Shown piece by piece: positions 43,504-50,905 of a DNA stretch of 64,000 nt (position 1 is its first letter; the number at the start of each line of letters is the position of its first letter). The notes beneath the pieces were generated by a model. That model was not told where the DNA came from, did no database searches, and saw only the letters and a program-made list of their open reading frames with translations. This DNA comes from DASUBV01 sp963822485 (GTDB lineage: Bacteria > Actinomycetota > Actinomycetes > Streptosporangiales > Streptosporangiaceae), in contig CAWGHW010000013.1 in the NCBI GenBank assembly GCA_963822485.1, positions 620,001 through 684,000 on the forward strand, read 5' to 3'. The position numbers were made by a program, and so were the translations under genes.

Positions 43504-43824
43504 GAGCGCCTCGATGCGGGTAGGGGAAGCTCCGGACAGCAGGACTGTACGCCCGGTCCGCCCGGCGGGTGACAGCAGACGCGCCCTCGCGCTCGCCCCT
43601 TACCGTCCGTCCCGGTGATCCCGCCCGTCTCGCCAAGGGCCCGGCCAGATCCCGGCTTAGCGTCGCGCCGAAATCCAGAGACCGTCACCACGCGGACTTT
43701 TCAGTCATAGTCACTGAAAAGTCCGCGTGATCATGAACCGGCCGCCTGCGCCAGGCTCGTCTGCCGGGTACCTGGGCGGCCGGCCCTGCTCTCACTATCC
43801 TGAAAAGACCATAAGGGTGGTGAT
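43504..43824. other. Divergent intergenic region containing a long perfect hairpin
   Basis: These 321 bp lie between the leftward DoxX operon and the rightward GH59 gene. No gene was supported. The hairpin at 43689-43729 dominates; a short AT-rich patch (CTATCCTGAAAAGACCATA) just before the GH59 start may hold a promoter. Confidence 0.5.
43689..43729. repeat. 17-bp perfect inverted repeat with 7-nt loop
   Basis: CACGCGGACTTTTCAGT and its exact complement flank CATAGTC. Such a long perfect stem between divergent promoters is unusual. It could be a regulatory hairpin, a bidirectional terminator remnant or the ends of a tiny inverted-repeat element. Confidence 0.75.
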
Positions 43825-45993
43825 ATGGGCGGCAGGCTGAGGCGCCGTGGCCCGCGCGCGGCCGTGGCGGTGCGGGCGGCGGGCTGCGCCGCGGCGTGCT
43901 TCGCGGTGGCGTGCTTCGCGGTGGTGCCGTGGTGGGCGGCCGGCACGGGGCCGGCGCAGGCCAGCGGGAGCAGCCGGGTCACCAGCAGCTCTGTCACTAG
44001 CACCGGTGTCACCAGCAGCCGGGTCACTGGCACCCGGGTCACTAGCACCAGGGTCACCAGCACCCGGGTGACGATTAACGGCCTGCGGCGCGGGCCGGTG
44101 TTCGACGGCCTCGGCGCGGCCGACGGCGGCGGGGCCATGGGCCGGCTGCTGATCGACTACCCGGCGGCGCAGCGGAGCCAGATACTCGACTACCTGTTCG
44201 GCCCCGGCGGCGCCGACCTCCAGATCCTGAAGCTGGAGATCGGCGGGGACTCCGGGGAGGCGGACGGCGCGCTGCCCTCGGTGGAGCACAGCCGGGGCCA
44301 GATCGACTGCCAGTCCGGGTACGAGTGGTGGCTGGCCGGGCAGGCGGTGGCCCGTGACCCGCACATCCTGCTGGCCGGGCTGCAGTGGTCGGCGCCGGGC
44401 TGGGTGGGCTCGGTCTGGGACTCCGGCGACATCGGCTACGTCATCGACTGGCTGAACTGCGCCCGGTCGCACGGGCTGAGGATCAGCTACCTGGGCGGCT
44501 GGAACGAGCGCGGGTTCCGCATGGGCTGGTTCGAGCAGCTGCGGCGGACGCTGAACACGGACGGTTACGGCTACGTCAGGCTGATGGCGGCCGACACCTT
44601 CTCGGACCGGACCGTCGCACCGGGCCGGCGGGTGTACGACCCGGCGCAGACCTGGTACGTGGCCCGGGTGGCCGCGGCCCACCCGGCGTTCAGGGCCGCG
44701 CTGGGCGTCCTCGCCGCGCACGACACCTGCGGCGGGCCGACACGCGGCTTTCAGTGCGAGTCCACGCGGGCGGCCCGGCGGCTGGGCCTGCCGCTCTGGG
44801 AGAGCGAGCTGGGCGCGATCCACGGCCCGACCGCGCCGGCGGACCTGGCCCGGTCGGTCAACGCCGGGTTCATCCAGGCGGGCATCACCGGGTACGTGCA
44901 GTGGCCGATGATCACGGCCATGCCGCCGGGCCTGCTGTACGCCGGCCACGGGCTGGTCGACGCCAGCGAGCCGCAGGCCGGTCATTACACGGTCAGCCCG
45001 ACTATCTGGGCCATCGCTCAGACCACGCAGTTCACCGAGCCGGGCTGGCGGCACGTGAACGGGGCCAGCGGCTACCTCGGGAACTCGGGTACCTACACGG
45101 CCTACGAGTCGCCGGACCACAGCGACTGGAGCCTGGTCACGGAGAACGCCGGCCGGCACGCCCATCAGCGCCCCGGGCCGCAGCGGATCACCGTGCACCT
45201 GGCCGGCGGGCTGCGGGACCGCACCGTCCGGGTCTGGTCGACCAGCCTGGACTCGTCCCGGCCGTCGCACTGGTTCGTGCACCGCGCGGACGTGCATCCG
45301 TCGCGTGGCACGTTCTCGTACACCATCCAGCCGGGCTACGCCGTCACGTTCACCTCCACCAGCGGCCAGTCCAGGCTGGGCGGCAAGGTGCCCGCGGCCG
45401 CGCCGATGCGGCTGCCTTATCGCGCCACCCCGGATGGCAGCAACGAGCCGTGGGCACTGGCCACGCAGGAGGGTGCGTTCGTCTACCAGGCTTGCCTGGA
45501 CGGCCAGGCGGGTCAGTGCATCGGGCAGCTGACCACCCAGAAGCCGGTCTTCTGGGCGCCCGCCATGACGGCGGACCCGCCGCCGCCCTACGCCATCACC
45601 GGCGCGCCGGGCTGGGCCAGCTACACGGTGTCGGCCCGGGTGCTGCTGCCGACGGCGGCGGCGTCGGCCGGGCTGATCGGCCGGTTCAGCCATCAGGGCG
45701 GTAACCCGGTCCAGTTCGACGGGTACCAGTTCGACCTGCACGGCGACGGCCGCTGGCGGCTGGCCCGCAACAGCTTCGACGGCCCGGCGCGGGTGCTGGC
45801 CTCCGGCCGGGTGACGGGGATCCAGCCGGGCACCTGGCACGCCATCGCGCTGCGGCTGAGCGGGCGGCGCATCACCGCCAGCGTGGACGGGCACGCTGTC
45901 GGGGCGGTGACCAGCTCGGCGTACGGCTCCGGGCTGGCGGGCATCGAGTCGAGCTACGCCCCGGTCCAGTTCACCGGCCTGGCGGTGAGCTAG
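43825..45993 (+). CDS. Secreted glycoside hydrolase family 59 (galactocerebrosidase-like)
   Basis: It encodes 722 residues. The signal peptide (~1-45) is followed by a VTSTR-type repeat (~52-81). The GH59 catalytic barrel starts at NGLRRGPVFDGLGAADGGGAMGRLL, with a proton-donor Glu ~228 in GGWNERG and a nucleophile candidate Glu ~326/328 in LPLWESELGA. A beta-sandwich region follows (~450-520), and the C-terminus (~590-720) is a laminin-G/concanavalin-like domain (YTVSARVLLPTAAASAGLIGRF ... GTWHAIALRLSGRRITASVDG). GH59 enzymes remove beta-galactose from galactolipids. The start codon overlaps ATATG after AAGGGTGG. The next gene begins 2 bp after its stop. Confidence 0.88.
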   Translation: MGGRLRRRGPRAAVAVRAAGCAAACFAVACFAVVPWWAAGTGPAQASGSSRVTSSSVTSTGVTSSRVTGTRVTSTRVTSTRVTINGLRRGPVFDGLGAADGGGAMGRLLIDYPAAQRSQILDYLFGPGGADLQILKLEIGGDSGEADGALPSVEHSRGQIDCQSGYEWWLAGQAVARDPHILLAGLQWSAPGWVGSVWDSGDIGYVIDWLNCARSHGLRISYLGGWNERGFRMGWFEQLRRTLNTDGYGYVRLMAADTFSDRTVAPGRRVYDPAQTWYVARVAAAHPAFRAALGVLAAHDTCGGPTRGFQCESTRAARRLGLPLWESELGAIHGPTAPADLARSVNAGFIQAGITGYVQWPMITAMPPGLLYAGHGLVDASEPQAGHYTVSPTIWAIAQTTQFTEPGWRHVNGASGYLGNSGTYTAYESPDHSDWSLVTENAGRHAHQRPGPQRITVHLAGGLRDRTVRVWSTSLDSSRPSHWFVHRADVHPSRGTFSYTIQPGYAVTFTSTSGQSRLGGKVPAAAPMRLPYRATPDGSNEPWALATQEGAFVYQACLDGQAGQCIGQLTTQKPVFWAPAMTADPPPPYAITGAPGWASYTVSARVLLPTAAASAGLIGRFSHQGGNPVQFDGYQFDLHGDGRWRLARNSFDGPARVLASGRVTGIQPGTWHAIALRLSGRRITASVDGHAVGAVTSSAYGSGLAGIESSYAPVQFTGLAVS
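43978..44067 (+). repeat. Six 15-bp coding repeats (VTSxx)
   Basis: Units of GTCACYAGCANCCGG type at 43978, 43993, 44008, 44023, 44038 and 44053 code for VTS-T/S-R-like pentapeptides between the signal peptide and the GH59 domain. It is probably a flexible, Ser/Thr-rich linker. Confidence 0.8.
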
Positions 45994-45995
45994 CA

Positions 45996-46892
45996 GTGGC
46001 CGATGCCGAGTTCAGCGAGCTGTTCGCCCGTGCGGGCTGCCAGGGCTGGCTGTGCGTCCGGGAGATCGACGGCGACGGCGAGGTGGCTTACGGCGCGGAC
46101 GAGCCGGTGGCGACCGCCTCGGTGTTCAAGGTGGCCGTGGCCCTGGAGGTGTTCCGGCAGGCCAGCGCGGGCCGGCTGGATGCGCGGGAGCGGGTGCGGG
46201 CCGGGCCGCAGCGGCGCACGCCGGGGCCGACCGGCCTGTCGGTCTTCGCGGACGAGGCCGAGCTGTCGGTCCGCGACCTGGTGACCATGATGCTGACGGT
46301 CAGCGACAACGCCGCCACCGACGAGCTGACCGGCCGGGTGGGCCTGGACCGCCTGCACGCCACCCTGGCTGAGCTCGGGCTGCCGCGCACGGTCATTCCG
46401 GTCACGCTGCAGGAGGAGCTGGACTCGATCGCCCGGGAGGCCGGGTTCGCGGGCTGGGCCGAGCTGGAGGCCGCGGACCTGCCGCCCGACGAGGAGCAGC
46501 GGGTGCAGGAGCGCATGCTGCGGTCCGCCGCGCTGGACCCGCGGCGGGGTATCCGCAGCACCGCGCGCGAGACGGCGACGCTGCTGCGGCTGATCTGGCG
46601 GGATGAGGCGGGTCCGGCCGCGGCGTGCGCGCCGGTGCGGCAGGCCATGGCCCGCCAGGTGACCCGGCAGCGGCTGGCCCTGGGCTTCCCGCGGCACGGC
46701 GTCCGGGTCGCGGCCAAGAGCGGCACGTGGATCGGCCTGATCCGCAACGAGGCGGGCGTCATCACGATGCCGGACGGCCGGCGCTACGCCGCGGCGGTGT
46801 TCACCCGCGCGGACCGGCAGTGGGACCGCGAGCACGAGATCAACGCGGCCATCGGGGCCGCCGCGGCCCTCGCGGTCGCGCGGCTGCGCTAG
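45996..46892 (+). CDS. Class A beta-lactamase-family serine hydrolase
   Basis: It encodes 298 residues from GTG 45996, two bases after the GH59 stop, so it is translationally linked. All three motifs are present: S42-V-F-K45, S103-D-N105 and K-S-G in VAAKSGTW (~245). A glutamate-bearing omega-loop equivalent lies in LQEELDSIAREAGF but is not the canonical ExxLN. No signal peptide is seen, so the enzyme is probably cytoplasmic or mis-started. It may be a peptidase or esterase rather than a drug-resistance enzyme. Confidence 0.85.
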   Translation: MADAEFSELFARAGCQGWLCVREIDGDGEVAYGADEPVATASVFKVAVALEVFRQASAGRLDARERVRAGPQRRTPGPTGLSVFADEAELSVRDLVTMMLTVSDNAATDELTGRVGLDRLHATLAELGLPRTVIPVTLQEELDSIAREAGFAGWAELEAADLPPDEEQRVQERMLRSAALDPRRGIRSTARETATLLRLIWRDEAGPAAACAPVRQAMARQVTRQRLALGFPRHGVRVAAKSGTWIGLIRNEAGVITMPDGRRYAAAVFTRADRQWDREHEINAAIGAAAALAVARLR

Positions 46893-47785
46893 CCGAGCGT
46901 CACCTGGCGCAGGCGGGCGCGGACCGAGATCAGCTGGATCTCGGTGATCCGGCCGTCGGTCACGGTGAAGCCCAGCGCGCCGATGATCCGGCCCATGGGC
47001 GCGATGGCCAGGCCAGGGGCGCCTTCCACCATCGCGAGCCGGACGAACCGGGCGCTGCGCGAGTAGGTGAGCGCGTGCGCGGCCACGTCCCTGGCGCCCC
47101 GCATGAGCGAGGCGGCACCGGGCGGCAGGGAGGCGCTGTCGTCGCGGAGCAGCACATCGGGGTCGAGCAGGGCGAGCAGCGCGTCGAAGTTGCCCTCGCG
47201 CACGGCGGCCAGGAAGGCGCCGACGACCTGCCCCTGCCGGGCCGGGTCAGGGTGCTCGGGCGGGGCGGCGCCCTGCACCCGGCGGCGGGCCCGGCTGGCC
47301 AGCTGCCGGGCGGCGGCGGGGGAGCGGTCCAGGATCGAGGCGATGTCCTCGAACGGCACGGCGAAGATGTCGTGCAGCACGAACGCGAGCCGCTCGGCCG
47401 GGGCCAGGGTGTCCAGCACGACCATGAGCGCCGGGCCGACCGAGTCGGCCAGCAGCGCCTGGGCCTCGGGATCACCGGCGCCGGGCGGCCCGGCCAGCGA
47501 CCCGGCCAGCGACCCGGCCGCCGGCGGCCCGGCGGCGTCGGTCAGGGGGTCCTCGCGGCGGCTGCGGCGGGTGCGCAGCAGCTTCAGGCACTCACGGGCC
47601 ACCGTGGTGGTCAGCCAGCCGCCCAGGTTCTCGACCTCAGCGGTGTCGGCGCCGCTCAGGCGCAGCCACGAGTTCTGCACGGCGTCGTCGGCCTCGGCCA
47701 TGGACCCCAGCATCCGGTAGGCCACCGCCCGCAGCCGAGGGCGCTGCTCCTCGAACCGGGCGGCCAGCCAGTCAGCCTCGTTCAT
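46889..47785 (-). CDS. ECF41/SigJ-type sigma factor with SnoaL-like C-terminal domain
   Basis: It encodes 298 residues. Region 2 is at ~8-75 (RFEEQRPRLRAVAYRMLGSMAEADDAVQNSWLRL, then NLGGWLTTTVARECLKLLRTRRSRRED). An Ala/Gly linker follows, with region 4 at ~125-175 (LAPAERLAFVLHDIFAVPFEDIASILDRSPAAARQLASRARRRV). The SnoaL_2/NTF2-like tail (~190-295) starts VVGAFLAAVREGNFDALLALLDPDVLLRDD. The tail acts as a built-in modulator in this group. It is divergent from a DoxX gene, a common ECF41 partner, which is its likely target. Confidence 0.9.
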   Translation of the reverse strand: MNEADWLAARFEEQRPRLRAVAYRMLGSMAEADDAVQNSWLRLSGADTAEVENLGGWLTTTVARECLKLLRTRRSRREDPLTDAAGPPAAGSLAGSLAGPPGAGDPEAQALLADSVGPALMVVLDTLAPAERLAFVLHDIFAVPFEDIASILDRSPAAARQLASRARRRVQGAAPPEHPDPARQGQVVGAFLAAVREGNFDALLALLDPDVLLRDDSASLPPGAASLMRGARDVAAHALTYSRSARFVRLAMVEGAPGLAIAPMGRIIGALGFTVTDGRITEIQLISVRARLRQVTLG

Positions 47786-47851
47786 CCGTCACATTCTCCC
47801 GTCGGAGTGGTTCACGGCCATGAACCGTCCGGCCCACCCGGATGTGACACC

Positions 47852-47879
47852 GAGGTTCTGACATAGAGGTTCTGACATG
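47852..47879. repeat. 14-bp tandem duplication ahead of the DoxX-like gene
   Basis: GAGGTTCTGACATA is immediately followed by GAGGTTCTGACATG, 15 bp before the DoxX-like start, within the sigma/DoxX divergent promoter. The same gap has TGTGACA at 47844-47850, which on the minus strand reads TGTCACA, like an ECF41 -35 element, though a matching -10 was not found. Confidence 0.6.
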
Positions 47880-47893
47880 GAGAGGACACCGGC

Positions 47894-48331
47894 ATGAACA
47901 CCACCACCGCATCACGAGTCAGCACCGCCGGCGACCGGGCCTCCCGGCGCCGCCTGACCTGGTACTGGCTGGCCACCGTGCTGGTCACCGCGGAACTGGC
48001 GGTCGGCGGGATCTGGGATATCGCCCGGCTGTCGTTCGTCAGCACGATCGTGGCGCACCTGGGCTACCCGTCCTACTTCCTGGTGCTGCTGGGCAGCTGG
48101 AAGGTGCTGGGCGCGGCCGCCCTGCTGGTGCCGCGCCGGGCGCTGCTCAAGGAGTGGGCGTACGCGGGCGCGTTCTTCACCTACACCGGGGCCATCGCGT
48201 CCCACCTGACCACGGGCTACGACCGCGCCGAGGTGCCGATCCTGGCCGTCTTGGCCGCGCTGACCGTGCTGTCCTGGGCGCTGCGCCCGGCCAGCCGCCG
48301 CCTGGTGCCGGTCCGGGCCGCCCTCAGCTGA
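47894..48331 (+). CDS. DoxX-like membrane protein
   Basis: It encodes 145 residues with four predicted helices (WYWLATVLVTAELAVGGIWDI, LGYPSYFLVLLGSWKVLGAAALLVP, WAYAGAFFTYTGAIASHLTTG, ILAVLAALTVLSWALRP). The YFLVLLGSWKVLGAAALLVPR segment is the DoxX_2 signature. GGAGAGGA lies ahead of the ATG. It is divergent from the ECF41-type sigma gene and is probably transcribed by that sigma factor. Confidence 0.85.
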   Translation: MNTTTASRVSTAGDRASRRRLTWYWLATVLVTAELAVGGIWDIARLSFVSTIVAHLGYPSYFLVLLGSWKVLGAAALLVPRRALLKEWAYAGAFFTYTGAIASHLTTGYDRAEVPILAVLAALTVLSWALRPASRRLVPVRAALS

Positions 48332-48354
48332 GGCATAGTTGCTGAGGCATAGTT
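48327..48354. repeat. 14-bp tandem duplication at the DoxX-like stop codon
   Basis: GCTGAGGCATAGTT occurs twice in tandem (48327-48340, 48341-48354). The first copy contains the TGA stop of the upstream gene; the second ends 6 bp before the start of the isomerase-like gene. Confidence 0.7.
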
Positions 48355-48360
48355 ATCGGC

Positions 48361-49407
48361 ATGCCGCTCGCCCCCCTGATCCTGGGTCCCAACCAGCCCC
48401 GGCAGTTCTACCGCGGCGGCGCCCGGATCGCGGCCTTCCGCGGCATCACGCTGGCCTCCGACTTCCTGCCCGAGGACTGGGTCGGCTCGGTGACCGAGCT
48501 GTTCGGCCGCGCCGGCGCGGGCCTGACGGTGCTGGACGACGGCACGACGCTGCGGTCGGCGATCGCCGCCGACCCGGCCGGCTACCTGGGCCCGGCGCAC
48601 GCCGAGCGGTTCGGCAGCGACCTGGCACTGCTGGTCAAGCTGCTGGACACGGGGGAGCGGCTGCTGGTCCACTTCCACCCGCCCCGGCCGTTCGCCGCGG
48701 CCCACCTGCACAGCTGCCACGGCAAGACCGAGGCGTGGGTCGTCACCCAGATCACGGCGGACGCCGCCGACGCCAGCGCCGGTCACGTCTACGTGGGGTT
48801 CCGCGAGGACACCGACCCGGCCGTGGTGCGCGAGTGGGTCGACGCGCAGGACAAGGCGGCCCTGCTCGGCGCGCTGAACAAGGTCCCGGTGGCGCCGGGC
48901 GACGCCTGCCTGGTCCCGGCGGGCGTGCCGCACGCGGTCGGCGCCGGCGTCACCGTGGTCGAGGTCCAGGAGCCGACCGACTTCTCGATCCTGCTGGAGT
49001 GGGAGGGCTACGCGGTCAACGGCCTGGAGGCCGGGCACCTCGGCCTGGGCTACCCGCTCGCCCTGGAGGCGCTGGACTACAGCGGCTGGGACCGCGATCG
49101 GCTGGCCGGGCTGCTGGGTGGCCGGGGCGAGGCGGGCGCCCGGGACGGCGCGGGCCCGGTCGGGCTGCTGCCCCCGCAGGCCGACGAGTTCTTCCGGGTC
49201 GAGCGGATCCTGCCGCCCGCGCTGCCGCTCACCCTGGCGCCGCAGGTCGCCGTGCTGATCGTGCTCGACGGCCGCGGCCGCCTGGTGAGCGAGGCGGGCG
49301 CGCTCCCGGTCGGCCGGGGTGCGACGCTATTCGTGCCCTATGGCGCGGGGACGGTCCGCCTCGAGGGCGACCTGCACGTGCTGCGGTGCATGCCGCCGGC
49401 CCCGTAA
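48361..49407 (+). CDS. Phosphomannose isomerase-type (class I) cupin protein
   Basis: It encodes 348 residues. Type I PMI features are LVHFHPPRPFAAAHLHSCHGKTEAWVV (metal His/Glu cluster), DACLVPAGVPHAVGAGVTVVEVQEPTDFSILLEWEGY (second metal His and cupin turn), and a C-terminal cupin return (VLIVLDGRGRLVSEAGALPVGRG). Homologues interconvert mannose-6-P and fructose-6-P; it could act on a different sugar phosphate. No good ribosome site precedes ATG 48361, and TAGTTA just upstream could serve as a -10 for a near-leaderless mRNA. It is followed closely by a polyol dehydrogenase. Confidence 0.8.
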   Translation: MPLAPLILGPNQPRQFYRGGARIAAFRGITLASDFLPEDWVGSVTELFGRAGAGLTVLDDGTTLRSAIAADPAGYLGPAHAERFGSDLALLVKLLDTGERLLVHFHPPRPFAAAHLHSCHGKTEAWVVTQITADAADASAGHVYVGFREDTDPAVVREWVDAQDKAALLGALNKVPVAPGDACLVPAGVPHAVGAGVTVVEVQEPTDFSILLEWEGYAVNGLEAGHLGLGYPLALEALDYSGWDRDRLAGLLGGRGEAGARDGAGPVGLLPPQADEFFRVERILPPALPLTLAPQVAVLIVLDGRGRLVSEAGALPVGRGATLFVPYGAGTVRLEGDLHVLRCMPPAP

Positions 49408-49423
49408 ATCGAAGGAGTAGCTG

Positions 49424-50464
49424 ATGACCACGACTCGCGCCAGCGAGCTGCCCGAGACCATGCGCGTGTCCGTGCTGAGCCAGCCCGGCGAGCTGGGCCT
49501 GGAGCAGCGGCCGGTGCCCGCGCCCGGGCCGGGCGAGGTCCTGGTGGCCATCCGCAGCGTCGGGGTGTGCGGCTCGGACGTGCACTACTACGAGCACGGG
49601 CGGATCGCGGACTTCGTGGTCCGCAGCCCGCTGGTGCTCGGCCATGAGACGTCGGGCCGCATCGTCGCGGCCGGCGCCGGGGTGGACCGCGGCCGCCTGG
49701 GCGCCCGGGTGGCCATCGAGCCCGGCACGCCGTGCGGGCGCTGCACCCAGTGCAAGGCAGGGCGCTACAACCTGTGCCCGAACATGCGATTCTTCGCCAC
49801 GCCGCCCATCGATGGCGCGCTGGCCGAGTACGTGCTGGTCCGCAGCGACCTGGCCTTCGACGTGCCCGACCAGGTCAGCGACGACGCGGCCGCGCTGCTC
49901 GAGCCGCTCTCGGTGGGCATCTGGGCCACCGCCAAGGCCGGCCTCACCGCGGGAAGTTCGGTGCTCATCGCCGGGGCCGGGCCCATCGGGCTGGTCACCA
50001 CCCAGGTGGCGCGGGCGCGCGGCGCGACCACGATCGCGGTCACCGACATCGCGCCGCACCGGCTGGCCGCGGCCGAGCGCAGCGGGGCCACGCTCACGCT
50101 GGACGCCCGCGAGGAGGCTGGCGCGGGCCAGGAGTTCGACGCGTTCATCGACTGCTCGGGGGCCCCGCCGGCGATAACCGCGGGGATTCGGGCGCTGGCC
50201 CCGGCCGGGCGGGCCGTGCTGGTCGGCATGGGCCCCGACAACCTGACGATCCCGTTCGGGCTGCTCCAGGCGCGCGAGCTCACCATCACCGGGACGTTCC
50301 GCTACGCCAACACCTGGCCGACGGCCATCGAGCTGGCGGCCACCGGCGCGGTGGACCTGGACGCGCTCGTCACCCACCGGTACGGGCTGGCCGAGGTCGG
50401 CGACGCCCTGACCTCCACCACGCAGGATGGCAACATCAAGTCGGTCATCGAGCCCTGGCGCTGA
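49424..50464 (+). CDS. Zinc-dependent sorbitol/xylitol dehydrogenase-like MDR
   Basis: It encodes 346 residues, 16 bp after the isomerase gene with GAAGGAG upstream. Catalytic zinc ligands are in GVCGSDVHYYEHG (Cys), LGHETSG (His and Glu). Structural zinc cysteines are in PCGRCTQCKAGRYNLCPN. The NAD fold has IAGAGPIGLVTTQVARARGA. The DVHYYEHG and PLSVGIWATAKAG segments place it with sorbitol/L-iditol/xylitol dehydrogenases. With the adjacent isomerase it suggests a sugar/polyol pathway. Confidence 0.9.
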   Translation: MTTTRASELPETMRVSVLSQPGELGLEQRPVPAPGPGEVLVAIRSVGVCGSDVHYYEHGRIADFVVRSPLVLGHETSGRIVAAGAGVDRGRLGARVAIEPGTPCGRCTQCKAGRYNLCPNMRFFATPPIDGALAEYVLVRSDLAFDVPDQVSDDAAALLEPLSVGIWATAKAGLTAGSSVLIAGAGPIGLVTTQVARARGATTIAVTDIAPHRLAAAERSGATLTLDAREEAGAGQEFDAFIDCSGAPPAITAGIRALAPAGRAVLVGMGPDNLTIPFGLLQARELTITGTFRYANTWPTAIELAATGAVDLDALVTHRYGLAEVGDALTSTTQDGNIKSVIEPWR

Positions 50465-50537
50465 GCCCTGGCGCGGAGCCCCTGTTTCCCGGTGGCCTTC
50501 GGGGGTAGGTCCGGGCCGGTCTTAACTGGAGGCGCGG

Positions 50538-50873
50538 ATGCTGTACGTGGTGGGAGCCATCATCATCGTGGTGGGCGGCTCCGTCGTCTTCGGCGTGTAC
50601 CACATCACCCACGAGAGCGGTCCGGGCGAGCGGCCCTCGATGCGGTCGGCCCGGCTGGCCGTGCGGCAGTCGCGGCTGATGGCCTCGGGTGACCTGTGCC
50701 TGTGCGGCGGCACGCTCGGGGCGCCCGACGTGGCGTCGGAGCGGTACGGGCCGCTGCGGGGGTGCTCGGGATGCGGGCGCTACTGGACGGAGGACGGCCG
50801 CCGGACGGTCCGCCGCCGGGTGGTCCGCGACCAGCGGCGGGCGGCGCGGCCGCTGCGGCCGGGCCGCAAGTGA
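50538..50873 (+). CDS. Small single-pass membrane protein with zinc-ribbon motif
   Basis: It encodes 111 residues. TM helix at ~1-22 (MLYVVGAIIIVVGGSVVFGVY), then a cytoplasmic tail with CLCGGTLG (C-x-C) and CSGCGRYW (C-x2-C), a likely zinc ribbon, and a very basic end (RRTVRRRVVRDQRRAARPLRPGRK). GGAGG is ahead of ATG 50538. No family was recognised. The basic tail could bind nucleic acid or the membrane surface. Confidence 0.65.
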   Translation: MLYVVGAIIIVVGGSVVFGVYHITHESGPGERPSMRSARLAVRQSRLMASGDLCLCGGTLGAPDVASERYGPLRGCSGCGRYWTEDGRRTVRRRVVRDQRRAARPLRPGRK

Positions 50874-50905
50874 GCACGCGCTAGCTGCGGTCCGTCCGGC
50901 GGACG

